DNA of 64,000 nt from Patescibacteria group bacterium (lineage in GTDB: Bacteria; Patescibacteria; Paceibacteria; UBA6257; 2-01-FULL-56-20). Under the pieces are notes generated by a model, which saw only the letters and a program-made list of their open reading frames with translations, made no database searches and was not told where the DNA came from. Within the stretch, counting starts at the first letter, position 1. Every line of letters starts with the position of its first letter. Both the position numbers and the translations under genes were made by a program. Of the stretch, positions 26,101 to 33,323 are shown piece after piece. The stretch covers positions 124,001-188,000 of the forward strand of contig JAGXBC010000002.1 in NCBI GenBank assembly GCA_018971305.1. Direction: 5' to 3'.

Positions 26101-26514
26101 CTTTACGCGTCGTCAACCAACGGCAGCGTTACCTTTACTTACGACAACTTTGCCCTCTATAATTCCACTACTATTACGCTTAACAATTTGCCTGCAGGAG
26201 GTTCTTGGGCCGTGAGGAATTCTGCCGGTACGGTGATTGCCGGTTCTTGCACGACCGGTTCAACTTGGGATTTATCGACTTACAATGGCCAGGTGCCTAT
26301 CGACTATGATAACGGTGGCGGCAGCATAGCTATCTGGACCGGCAGCACAATTTGTAGCGGAGCTCAGAATTTAACTTATCCCGCCAGCGGTTTGGCTACT
26401 GATATATTCGGCGGTGATGTATATTCCTATAATGGTGCTAGCCAGAGCGGCGGAGTGTCTGTTGTCTCTTCATCCACTATTAATATAAATTCCACTGGAT
26501 TGATAACCTATTGA
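23194..26514 (+). CDS. large secreted surface protein (DUF2341, LamG-like, FN3 domains)
   Basis: 1106 residues. Signal peptide about 1-24 (FAPRSHA). Domains in order: a DUF2341-like domain (about 28-140), a LamG/concanavalin-like domain (about 150-375, ending YYISGRIDETRISNAVLSPSW), Ser/Thr-rich fibronectin III-like repeats (about 500-830; for example PGTPTYSNVSTSTMTVSWTS), and another beta-sandwich (about 835-1000). No C-terminal anchor or sorting signal is visible. Almost no Lys and very high Ser/Thr/Asn. Its place between pilin genes suggests a pilus-tip or adhesion protein exported with the pilus system; this is inference. A terminator follows at 26525. Confidence 0.8.
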   Translation: MKKYLVIGIALAAFFSFAPRSHAAYSYYMSLTVTSTPTIASGTQTNFPMLVSSTVSSWASSGNGGNVQNLTTAPNGVQEPADLVFATSSANCGTANLNFETESYTSSTGALIDWVNVPSLSAGSVIYACYDNSSVTTDQSHPSSTWNSQYQDVFHFPNGTILNASDSTANANNGTIHTVTATTTGEIDGAGNYNGSSDITLKSSQDYYNFTAESWVNYIQGGQIETIVSNKGTGCTAGSTNDGYALYVNSYNTSDENLVFEVGNNGGCTAHTFKDSTTLIVPGKWTDVAVTYASSTGSASLFVNGSLIVSTSSLAKNLQTNSSTNPFTIGAFAYNTNVPYYISGRIDETRISNAVLSPSWILTEYNNQSSPSTFYAVGAQTAFSASDTSPPTPNPMAFASGSPTVTGTSTITMSATTTATDATLPVYFQFANVSCTSNGGSNGTSSTWITTSSFPYSNAGLQANECYAYTVQARDSVSPTPNTGTASASSSIYTYASTPGTPTLNGASTSTLNITVAANGNPSSNPTTLFSVQVTSTSPTDNNTLGKFIDSAGAITTSAVWLSAATWNAVAIKNLQANTTYGITVQAENNGTPNIATAWSAIGSGTTNASLPGTPGTPTYSNVSTSTMTVSWTSATNATYYDLERGTNGNTFAHITTTTAPTATYNDSGLSISTTYYYRVRGNNSSGDGSYSASSSQATTSGNSSPNAPSADSPANALSDVSTAPVFKMTATDPNSDTIRYKVIIYSNSGCTTIVQTNDQNSSQTGWSGQNASSSTSYTSGTQGTYTVQSNLSSNTTYYWQTYAIDPSGSNTWSSASACQNFTTTYGNWVTDSGSWSISSSQLVATPTSSSIFQIHASTTSQTNAVVDFKMKASATGANTGSGGAVLRADTGSNRYLLPVGNVQNNLSVVGATISNAYSTVASTAFTFSAATFYQFRGSLSGTSLKSWINGGTAISASTSSLGSSGFSGLYASSTNGSVTFTYDNFALYNSTTITLNNLPAGGSWAVRNSAGTVIAGSCTTGSTWDLSTYNGQVPIDYDNGGGSIAIWTGSTICSGAQNLTYPASGLATDIFGGDVYSYNGASQSGGVSVVSSSTININSTGLITY

Positions 26515-26524
26515 TACATAAAAT

Positions 26525-26550
26525 AAAAAACGGCTCATGAGCCGTTTTTT
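26525..26550. terminator. bidirectional terminator
   Basis: AAAAAACGGCTCA and TGAGCCGTTTTTT are exact complements, so the hairpin ends both the surface-protein gene and the convergent gene at 26578-27087. Confidence 0.92.
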
Positions 26551-26577
26551 ATTTTATTAATCTATTTCTTTATTTTG

Positions 26578-27087
26578 TTATTTAACCAGGAAATTCACAT
26601 CTATATGTTCGTTTGCTCCTACATATACCCTTTTTGGAAGCTGGTCGCTGGAACCAGTTCCGGAAACTATATTTACAACATATTCTCCGGGCAATACCGT
26701 GAATTGATAAGTATCATTAGCAGAGATATTGGTAGTATCTAAAACTTTATTGGTTTGCGGGTCAGAGATTGATACCTTAACAGAGGTAATGCTTATTGTT
26801 GCTCCTGGAGCTATTTTTGTGGATCCGCCCAGAATCCCTACTGCCTGTGTGGGTTGAGGTTTTATAAGTCCGGTTGCATACGTACTCGTTGACCCAGAAG
26901 CGTCCTTACCATAACTGGAAGCGGGAATGGGAACATTGGGAATAGGAATGGTTGTAAGCGGAGCGCTTAGGGGATTAGAGCCGGTAGTAGAATTATTATT
27001 TGTCGGCGCCGATCTAAAGCCGATATACCAGACAATTCCGACAGCAACCGCTACAACCGCAATAATAACGGGCAATATTCTTTTCAT
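26578..27087 (-). CDS. membrane-anchored protein with carboxypeptidase-regulatory-like domain
   Basis: 169 residues. One N-terminal membrane helix (about 5-24), a Ser/Thr/Pro linker and a C-terminal beta domain (about 95-168) with KVLDTTNISANDTYQFTVLPGEYVVNIV, the pattern of CarboxypepD_reg/PEGA-like domains. The start is supported by TATAAT 9 nt upstream. It is the only minus-strand gene in the pilus region. Its role is unknown; an envelope adhesin or stabilising protein would fit. Confidence 0.7.
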   Translation of the reverse strand: MKRILPVIIAVVAVAVGIVWYIGFRSAPTNNNSTTGSNPLSAPLTTIPIPNVPIPASSYGKDASGSTSTYATGLIKPQPTQAVGILGGSTKIAPGATISITSVKVSISDPQTNKVLDTTNISANDTYQFTVLPGEYVVNIVSGTGSSDQLPKRVYVGANEHIDVNFLVK

Positions 27088-27096
27088 GGTTCTATT

Positions 27097-27102
27097 ATTA
27101 TA
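27097..27102 (-). promoter_or_regulatory. -10 box of gene 26578-27087
   Basis: Minus-strand TATAAT, 9 nt before the ATG. Confidence 0.5.
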
Positions 27103-27134
27103 ACAAATAATTTATTCAATGAGCAAAAATTCTC

Positions 27135-27143
27135 TTATCCACA
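27135..27143 (+). promoter_or_regulatory. DnaA-box-like 9-mer upstream of a minor pilin gene
   Basis: TTATCCACA in the same position relative to a pilin gene as the copy at 18534. Confidence 0.35.
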
Positions 27144-27206
27144 GGGTTTATTGACAAGAACGCCAGATCACTTACGCCCCCATTAATAAAACTTAGGCGA
27201 TAAATG

Positions 27207-27212
27207 TATAAT
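27207..27212 (+). promoter_or_regulatory. -10 box of minor pilin gene
   Basis: TATAAT ends 8 nt before ATG 27221. Confidence 0.55.
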
Positions 27213-27220
27213 TAATATTG

Positions 27221-27868
27221 ATGAGCAATATTAAAAGATTGTTTATGTTTCTAAGTCACCGGGGAAAGGGCCAGTCCTTGGTGGAGATACTTATCGCGGT
27301 GTCTATCGGGGCTCTTATGATAATAGCTGCTGCTGGGGTTATTGCCCCGGCCTTAAGGATTAATACTCAGACTATCCATGCTCAGACGGGTACAGCCTTT
27401 GCTAAGGAACTTATGGAGAACGTGCGCGTCTGGAGCGAAGGTGATTGGCACAGGATTGCGTCCCTGGCAACCTCGTCAGTTAATCATTACTATCTTGTCA
27501 CCACGGGTTCCCCGTTCGCATCTTCCACTGGGGACCAGACGGTTATCGTTTCCACGACCACATATACGCGTTATTTTTATGTTGACGACGTCTATCGCGA
27601 TTCTGGGGATAATATAGCTACGAACGGTACGTTATACTACGACCCATCCACAAAAAAAATAACGGTTGCTTATAGCTGGCCACAGAGTGCTACCAATACT
27701 ATGTACCAATATATAACGAGGTATCGCAATAATGTTTTTGTCCAAACAGATTGGTCCGGAGGCTCCGGTCAAAGCGGTCCGGTGACGAGCACTAATAATA
27801 TGTTTTCCACCTCCACTAATATTGATAACACCACTTCGAGCGGAGCTATTTATATAAACCTGCATTAG
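27221..27868 (+). CDS. pilin-like protein (minor pilin)
   Basis: 215 residues from ATG 27221, supported by TATAAT 8 nt upstream. Basic leader MSNIKRLFMFLSHRGKG, then QSLVEILIAVSIGALMIIAAAGVI with Glu at +5: a prepilin processing site with Gln instead of Phe at +1. The helix continues NTQTIHAQTGTAFAKELMENVRVW. The C-terminal part is Ser/Thr-rich. It resembles the minor pilins GspI/PilV by position and length. Confidence 0.82.
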   Translation: MSNIKRLFMFLSHRGKGQSLVEILIAVSIGALMIIAAAGVIAPALRINTQTIHAQTGTAFAKELMENVRVWSEGDWHRIASLATSSVNHYYLVTTGSPFASSTGDQTVIVSTTTYTRYFYVDDVYRDSGDNIATNGTLYYDPSTKKITVAYSWPQSATNTMYQYITRYRNNVFVQTDWSGGSGQSGPVTSTNNMFSTSTNIDNTTSSGAIYINLH

Positions 27869-27891
27869 GGCGATACGAATATCTTAGAACA

Positions 27892-28794
27892 ATGCGTACG
27901 TTACCAATCAATTTTAAAATATTATTAATATTATTTATTGCCGTTTGCGGTGTGTTTTTACGTTTGCCTGCGGCTAATGCTTCCACAAATATCAGCGCGA
28001 CCACTACGGACCACTGGGCTTGGAGCGATGTTATCGGTTGGATTGATTTTTATAACACTCTGACGGTTACGGTGAGCTCCACTGCGTTGAGCGGTTATGC
28101 GAGTTCGTCGGCCGGAGATATTTCTCTTGACTGTGCGACGACGAGGGGCGGGAATATCTGTTCCCCCAGTAATGGCAATTATTATGTATCAAACGATAAC
28201 TCGGGGAATCTGGCTGGATGGGGTTGGAACGACACTTACGGTTGGGTAAGCTTTTGCGGTGGGCAGGGGACAGCTAATTGTCCTGGTGCCGTTTCTTATC
28301 TAACCTATATTCTAGGCAATGGTAAGTTTGAGGGCTGGGCCTGGAACGATATCGTTGGATGGCTTAGTTTCAATTGCAATAATTATAGCGATTGCGACAC
28401 TAATGCCAGCACAACACAATATAGGGTTACTACCAGTTGGCAGCCGAGTTCAACAATAGGAACACTTGACTCCAGCACTTTTGATACCGGAGTGAATGCC
28501 GGTGCCCAGTTGAATTCCGTTATGTGGAATGGTCCGACGCCACCAGGCGGTACTTCGGTAAAATTCCAGTTTGCCTCGTCTAATTCTTCTAGTGGCCCTT
28601 GGACTACGTATATCGGTACCGATGGAACTTCCAACACCTATTATACTCCATCTGGTCCGAACGTTCCGGTAAGACTCAGCTATACACTTCATAATAATTA
28701 TCGTTATTTCCGTTACAGAGTCAGTTTATTTTCCAACTCATCGTCAACTCTTACCCCGGAAGTGGACGATATTATTATTAACTGGAGCCCGTAG
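27892..28794 (+). CDS. secreted protein with WxWxDxxGW repeats
   Basis: 300 residues. Signal peptide about 1-31 (LPAANAS). Three Trp-rich repeats, HWAWSDVIGWIDFYN, GWGWNDTYGWVSFCG and GWAWNDIVGWLSFNC, lie about 60-75 residues apart in the first 165 residues; paired cysteines flank two of them. The C-terminal half is a beta-sandwich (SVKFQFASSNSSSGPW, YRVSLFSNSSS). This repeat is familiar from secreted CPR proteins but has no known function. It sits between pilin genes, so a pilus-associated or cell-contact role is plausible. Confidence 0.7.
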   Translation: MRTLPINFKILLILFIAVCGVFLRLPAANASTNISATTTDHWAWSDVIGWIDFYNTLTVTVSSTALSGYASSSAGDISLDCATTRGGNICSPSNGNYYVSNDNSGNLAGWGWNDTYGWVSFCGGQGTANCPGAVSYLTYILGNGKFEGWAWNDIVGWLSFNCNNYSDCDTNASTTQYRVTTSWQPSSTIGTLDSSTFDTGVNAGAQLNSVMWNGPTPPGGTSVKFQFASSNSSSGPWTTYIGTDGTSNTYYTPSGPNVPVRLSYTLHNNYRYFRYRVSLFSNSSSTLTPEVDDIIINWSP

Positions 28795-28835
28795 GGTAGA
28801 AATTAGAGAGTAGAAAATAGAATAAAATTTCCAAT

Positions 28836-29282
28836 ATGAATAAACACAAAAAGAATATAATGCTATTTTCTATTTTCTATTTTCTATTTTCTCGCAAGTG
28901 GGGTCAGGCCGTTCTCTCCCTTGTCCTTTTAATGGGAGGTGTGATAGTCGTTATTGCCTTGAGCTTGGCCTTCTTCGCAACTTCTTTTGTCAACTCAGCA
29001 TACGGTTTCCAGGCAGCTCAGCGGGCAGAAGCAATTGCTTCTGCCGGGGTTTATGATGCCATGATAATGCTCGTTCGCGAGGGGAGCGGGCTAACACTTT
29101 CCTCTTCCTCGGTTCCTATCGGCAGTGATACGGCCACGGTTACGATTGTGGCTAATTCGCCGGCGACCGGTGAGTCCACGATAACTTCTTATGCATCTGT
29201 TTCTCAAAGGCAAAGAACTCTTACAGTCATTGTTTCCGTATCATCAAGCACTGGGCAAGTTCTGCCGGTTTCCTGGCAATAA
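28836..29282 (+). CDS. PilX-like pilus assembly protein with heptamer repeats in its 5' end
   Basis: 148 residues. The segment KWGQAVLSLVLLMGGVIVVIALSLAFF followed by FQAAQRAEAIASAGVYDAMIML is typical of PilX/GspK-like minor pilins without the +5 Glu. Codons 10-19 are made of four perfect CTATTTT units (28863-28890), encoding LFSIFYFLF. Because seven is not a multiple of three, gain or loss of one unit would break the frame. TAAAAT lies 7 nt upstream of the ATG. Confidence 0.72.
   Translation: MNKHKKNIMLFSIFYFLFSRKWGQAVLSLVLLMGGVIVVIALSLAFFATSFVNSAYGFQAAQRAEAIASAGVYDAMIMLVREGSGLTLSSSSVPIGSDTATVTIVANSPATGESTITSYASVSQRQRTLTVIVSVSSSTGQVLPVSWQ
28863..28890 (+). repeat. (CTATTTT)4 tandem repeat inside a coding region
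   Basis: Four exact 7-bp copies near the 5' end of gene 28836. The upstream AGAGTAGAAAATAGAA (28804-28823 region) is partly complementary. Confidence 0.9.
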
Positions 29283-29354
29283 ATGCCGGTAAGCCAGTGC
29301 GATTTTATAATTTATTGTTAAGTGGGGTTTATGAATCTATAATGTAAGAAAGCG

Positions 29355-30869
29355 ATGAAAAAAGCAATCCGTTATTATTTTGAAAAGTTATTAAGCATTT
29401 TGAAGGTCAGGCAAAATGTAGGGGGAGTTGAAATCTCCGACCTTGCTTTGCGTTTCGCTAATTTTGACGGAGAAAATTGGCGCATCAGCGGCGTGCGTTT
29501 GGAGCCGGGAATATTGGATGGCGGAAAGATAAAGAACAGGGAAAAATTTATTGAGGCGTTGAAGACGCTGAAGCTTCAGGCTCTTGGAGAGGATAAAGCC
29601 AGAAAGAAGATGAGTATCGTAGCCTCATTGAGCTCCATAAGTATTTATAGCCAAGTTTTCAGCTTGCCCATAATTGAAGGAGAAAATTTGAGCAAAGCCA
29701 TAGACCTTAATGTACAGATGGTTTCCCCGATAGAAGCAGCTCAGGCTTATTCCGGATGGCAGACTGTCGGTGAGGACCAAAGCTCGTTGCGTCTGGAAAT
29801 TCTGAGCGCCTTTATTGATAGAAGCGTCGTTGACGGTATGAGTCAGGCTTTTCGCGACGCTGGGTTTATGATGATAGCCATGGAATCACGAGCCCTGGCC
29901 CTCGCCCGTCTTTTAAGGACCGAAGGGGTGGGTTTTGACCCTCTGAAGGCCTATATTTTAATCAGTTTGGATAATTCCGGTTTGGACTTCTTAATAATCA
30001 GGGGTGGCCAGCTTTATTTTGAATATTTTAGTCCCTGGCGCGATGTTGCCGATGATCAGGGGCAAATTTCCATGCCGGCATTTGAAGCCGTGATCACCCG
30101 CAACTTACATCAGGTAATGAATTTTTATGGCCAGCACTGGAAAGAACCTTTGGGTGAGGTTTTGCTTTCGGTTTCGGCTATGAGGGAAGACGTGGAAAGG
30201 ATAATAAAGAGCAATTTTTCTTTAAGCGCAACCGACCTGAAATTAAAAACAATTCAATCCGTTGGTCCAGAATGGTATGTGGTTTTAGGATGCGGCTTGC
30301 GCGGGCTCACTTCTAGGAGCAGAGATAAAGAAATGAGCCTGTTGGGCATTGGCGCCAGGGAAGAATTTGCCCGTGAACAGCTTGTGTCCTTCGCGGAATT
30401 TTGGAAATTACTTATGCCAGTTGCTCTTGGCCTGCTCGTAATTATTTTCGTTTTCGCCGATTTATTTCTGGTTCAGACTAGAAAGTCTCTGGAATCGCAA
30501 TCGCTATTCACCATGGAGAGCGGAGCGGCGAAAGAAAACGAACTTTTACAAACTCAGGCCGAAAGTTTCAACCAATCAGTTAAGATGATAGCCTCCGTAG
30601 AGAGTACTTCTGTTTCTCAGGGAAGATTATTGGAAAAAATTTCCGGTATTGCTTCTTCGAACGGTGTAACAATCAACAGGCTTTCCGTGGCAGTCTCTTC
30701 AAATAATGCAACATTGAATGGTCTAGCTGATTCCGAAAGCAAAATTGTGGCCTTTAAAGATGCACTGACCGCAGATTCGGCTTTTAAAGATATTAATTTA
30801 CCACTCTCTGCTATAAGCGTCGGTCCGTCCGGCCTATCTTTTTCAATGTCTTTCACGCTTAATAGATAA
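29355..30869 (+). CDS. PilM-PilN fusion, type IV pilus assembly
   Basis: 504 residues. Residues about 20-340 are the PilM actin-like fold (VGGVEISDLALRFANFDG; ATP-site segment YILISLDNSGLDFLIIRGG). One membrane helix (about 352-374, ALGLLVIIFVFADLFLV) leads into a periplasm-type coiled coil and a PilN/PilO-like domain (about 375-504). In most bacteria PilM and PilN are separate proteins that bind each other; here they are joined. This links the cytosolic ring to the extracellular side. It ends the pilus cluster, converging on pth. Confidence 0.82.
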   Translation: MKKAIRYYFEKLLSILKVRQNVGGVEISDLALRFANFDGENWRISGVRLEPGILDGGKIKNREKFIEALKTLKLQALGEDKARKKMSIVASLSSISIYSQVFSLPIIEGENLSKAIDLNVQMVSPIEAAQAYSGWQTVGEDQSSLRLEILSAFIDRSVVDGMSQAFRDAGFMMIAMESRALALARLLRTEGVGFDPLKAYILISLDNSGLDFLIIRGGQLYFEYFSPWRDVADDQGQISMPAFEAVITRNLHQVMNFYGQHWKEPLGEVLLSVSAMREDVERIIKSNFSLSATDLKLKTIQSVGPEWYVVLGCGLRGLTSRSRDKEMSLLGIGAREEFAREQLVSFAEFWKLLMPVALGLLVIIFVFADLFLVQTRKSLESQSLFTMESGAAKENELLQTQAESFNQSVKMIASVESTSVSQGRLLEKISGIASSNGVTINRLSVAVSSNNATLNGLADSESKIVAFKDALTADSAFKDINLPLSAISVGPSGLSFSMSFTLNR

Positions 30870-30885
30870 TTACCGGAAATAATCT

Positions 30886-31380
30886 CTATTCTTTTAGAAA
30901 TAATTCTTCGGAGGATATGATTTCCTTGAATGTTTGTTCTAGCGTATTCATATCGGCCTTGCCGATTTTTTTTAAGACGAATTCCGAAGCTTGTTTTCTC
31001 TCGTCCGCTCTGCGTACCCCGATTCTCAGCCGCCAGAATTCTTTACCGCCTACGTTATTAATCACAGATGCCACTCCTTTGTGTCCGGCAGCGCCGCGAT
31101 CAAAAGACAATTTGTATTCACCAAGCAATATATCGGAATCGTCGTGTGCTATGAGCAGGTTGTCTCTTTTGAAGCCATATTTTTTTAGAAATTTTTTGAC
31201 GCTCAGACCGGAGTCGTTCATAAAAACGCCGGATTTTACGATGTGAAATTTCGGATCATATAATTTGTCCTTCATATAATCGATAAATAAAAAACCCGCG
31301 TTATGATAGGTATTTTTATATTCCGGCCCGGGGTTCCCCAGTCCAACAACGATTTTTATTTTCGACACGTTTTCAACCAT
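30886..31380 (-). CDS. pth: peptidyl-tRNA hydrolase (short form)
   Basis: 164 residues from ATG 31380, chosen because TATAAT ends 7 nt upstream. Motifs: VVGLGNPGPEYKNTYHNAGF with the catalytic His (about 26), KSGVFMNDSG with the Asn (about 54), LIAHDDSDILLGEYKL with the Asp, and GAAGHKGVASV. The distance from the His to the Asn motif is about 28 residues, against 48 in the E. coli enzyme, so a ~20-residue segment is missing. The enzyme frees tRNA from stalled peptidyl-tRNA. Its promoter region is shared with the divergent lepB. Confidence 0.9.
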   Translation of the reverse strand: MVENVSKIKIVVGLGNPGPEYKNTYHNAGFLFIDYMKDKLYDPKFHIVKSGVFMNDSGLSVKKFLKKYGFKRDNLLIAHDDSDILLGEYKLSFDRGAAGHKGVASVINNVGGKEFWRLRIGVRRADERKQASEFVLKKIGKADMNTLEQTFKEIISSEELFLKE

Positions 31381-31387
31381 TTGCTTC

Positions 31388-31393
31388 ATTATA
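31388..31393 (-). promoter_or_regulatory. -10 box of pth
   Basis: Minus-strand TATAAT, 7 nt before the pth ATG; decides the start. Confidence 0.6.
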
Positions 31394-31403
31394 CCTAAAG
31401 ACT

Positions 31404-31409
31404 TATACT
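31404..31409 (+). promoter_or_regulatory. -10 box of lepB
   Basis: TATACT ends 8 nt before the lepB ATG. Two back-to-back leaderless promoters fit in 37 bp. Confidence 0.55.
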
Positions 31410-31417
31410 TAACCACA

Positions 31418-31966
31418 ATGCGTCAATTTTTTGCCTCATTTCTAGAAGTAATTGAGATTGCGCTTGTGGCCATTGGAGCGGTTTTCTTGATCAGGAGCTT
31501 CTTGATTCAGCCATTTCTCGTGAGCGGTTCCAGCATGGCGCCTAATTTTGAAAACGGGGATTATCTTTTAATAGACGAATTAACATATCATTTTCGGGCG
31601 CCGCAGCGGGGCGAGGTCATCGTTTTCCGCTATCCGAACGATACATCGACATATTTTATTAAGCGGGTTATAGGTCTTCCGGGCGAGAGAATTGAAATTA
31701 AAAATGACAGCATAACTGTTTTCAGCGATACCGACCCGAAGGGACTTGTTTTAGATGAAAATTATTTGCCGAAATCAACCGTTACGAGCGGAGACGAAAT
31801 AATTCAACTTAAGCAGGGTGAATACCTGATGCTAGGGGACAATCGTGCCTACAGTTTTGATTCCAGAAGCTGGGGACCATTACCCGCCAAAGATATTATC
31901 GGTATCGTCCGTTTGCGCCTTTGGCCGCCCGCCGGGGTTACCGCTTTTGCCGCTCCGCAATATTAA
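31418..31966 (+). CDS. lepB: signal peptidase I
   Basis: 182 residues with a single N-terminal membrane helix (about 10-30). The catalytic Ser is in VSGSSMAPNFENGDY and the Lys in FIKRVIGLPGERIEI; LMLGDNRAYSFDSRSWGPLP is the conserved C-terminal box. The compact Gram-positive type lacks large insertions. It would cleave signal peptides of the many secreted proteins in this window. Confidence 0.95.
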   Translation: MRQFFASFLEVIEIALVAIGAVFLIRSFLIQPFLVSGSSMAPNFENGDYLLIDELTYHFRAPQRGEVIVFRYPNDTSTYFIKRVIGLPGERIEIKNDSITVFSDTDPKGLVLDENYLPKSTVTSGDEIIQLKQGEYLMLGDNRAYSFDSRSWGPLPAKDIIGIVRLRLWPPAGVTAFAAPQY

Positions 31967-31991
31967 GAAGACATAGTGTTCATTCAGGATA

Positions 31992-31997
31992 TATAAT
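31992..31997 (+). promoter_or_regulatory. -10 box of hisS
   Basis: TATAAT ends 9 nt before ATG 32007. Confidence 0.55.
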
Positions 31998-32006
31998 AAT
32001 TTCAAC

Positions 32007-33314
32007 ATGCCCAAGCTTAAGAAAAATAAAAACAACGAACGCTTGACCAAGTTCCGTTCGCCGCGGGGCATGTACGATATTTTGCCGATTGATCAGCAGT
32101 ATTGGGACCGCATTGAAACGGCGGCTAAAAACCTCGCCCGTTCTTATAATTTCCATCGTATTGAGCCGCCGATTCTGGAGGACGCGGATTTGTTCAGAAA
32201 GACCATTGGCGAAGAAAGCGATGTCGTGGAAAAAGAGATGTACACATTAAAAACCAAAGGGGGCGATGTTTTGGCTCTCCGTCCCGAGTATACGGCCTCC
32301 AATATGCGTGCTTATCTGCAGAATAGCTTGTCACGCATAGGTCAGCCGCAAAAGCTTTATAATTTCGGTCCCGTGTTTCGCCACGATAGACCACAGTTGG
32401 GGCGTCTTAGAGAGTTTTGGCAAATAGGATTTGAAATAATCGGAGGTACGAACGATCCCATCTTTGATGCTCAGATTATTTTGATCTTTAAGAGTTTGTT
32501 GGACGAACTGAAGATAAAAAACACTGTTTTGAAAATTAATTCCGTTGGTTGCCGGGTTTGCCGTCCGATATACAAGAAGCAGCTGCAGAACTTTTATAAG
32601 AACCACGAAAAAGAATTATGCGAGGATTGTCTGAGGCGGTTAAAAACCAACCCGCTGCGTTTGCTGGACTGTAAGAACGAATCGTGCGTAAAACTTAAGG
32701 ATAAGGCCCCGAATTTTTTGGATAAACTTTGCGTAACTTGCAGCGCTCATTTTAAAGAAGTTTTGGAATATTTGGATGAACTAAAAATATCTTATGTGCT
32801 TGATAACCAGCTCGTGCGCGGCTTGGATTATTATTCGAGAACTGTCTTTGAAATTTTTGCCGAAGGCAAAGAAAGTGAAATCGGGGCATTGCCGGGCGGA
32901 GGCCGCTATGATTATCTAATGGAATTTTTGGGCGGGCACACAACCCCTGCGGTTGGCGGCGCTTGCGGCGTGGAGAGGTTAATCGCCGTGATGAAGGCGA
33001 AAGAAATTATCCCAGCGATCAAGGCGCTAAAAAGAGTTTTTGTTGCGCACGCCGGAGAGATGGCTAAGAAAAAGGCATTCGTTTTAATGAAATCGCTGGA
33101 GACGGAGGGCATCGCGATTTCCGAAGCTTTATCCAAAGAATCTTTAAAGGCCCAGCTTAAAGCTGCCGACAAAGAAGGTGTCCCGCTGGCTCTGATCCTT
33201 GGCCAAAAAGAAATCTATGAATCTAGCGTTATTCTTCGCGACATGCGCACGGGCTTGCAAGAATCTATTTCTTTGGATAGAATTGTTGAGGAAGTTAAAA
33301 AAAGGTGGAAGTAG
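32007..33314 (+). CDS. hisS: histidine-tRNA ligase
   Basis: 435 residues. Class II motifs: motif 2 FGPVFRHDRPQLGRLREFWQ, HisA-type LVRGLDYYSRTVFEI, and motif 3 around AVGGACGVERLIAVM. The Cys-containing insertion (CRVCRP ... LCEDCLRRLKTNPLRLLDCK) is common in bacterial HisRS. An anticodon-binding domain occupies the last ~95 residues. It charges tRNA-His in the cytosol. The HIT gene follows 9 bp later in the same transcript. Confidence 0.95.
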   Translation: MPKLKKNKNNERLTKFRSPRGMYDILPIDQQYWDRIETAAKNLARSYNFHRIEPPILEDADLFRKTIGEESDVVEKEMYTLKTKGGDVLALRPEYTASNMRAYLQNSLSRIGQPQKLYNFGPVFRHDRPQLGRLREFWQIGFEIIGGTNDPIFDAQIILIFKSLLDELKIKNTVLKINSVGCRVCRPIYKKQLQNFYKNHEKELCEDCLRRLKTNPLRLLDCKNESCVKLKDKAPNFLDKLCVTCSAHFKEVLEYLDELKISYVLDNQLVRGLDYYSRTVFEIFAEGKESEIGALPGGGRYDYLMEFLGGHTTPAVGGACGVERLIAVMKAKEIIPAIKALKRVFVAHAGEMAKKKAFVLMKSLETEGIAISEALSKESLKAQLKAADKEGVPLALILGQKEIYESSVILRDMRTGLQESISLDRIVEEVKKRWK

Positions 33315-33323
33315 TTCTTAGGC

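Noticed and set aside
18534..27143. DnaA boxes taken as a replication origin
   Set aside because: Only two isolated boxes 8.6 kb apart, no dnaA/dnaN neighbours and no A+T-rich unwinding element.
21194..28890. Heptamer repeats as a CRISPR array
   Set aside because: Units are 7 bp with no spacers and no cas genes are present anywhere in the window.
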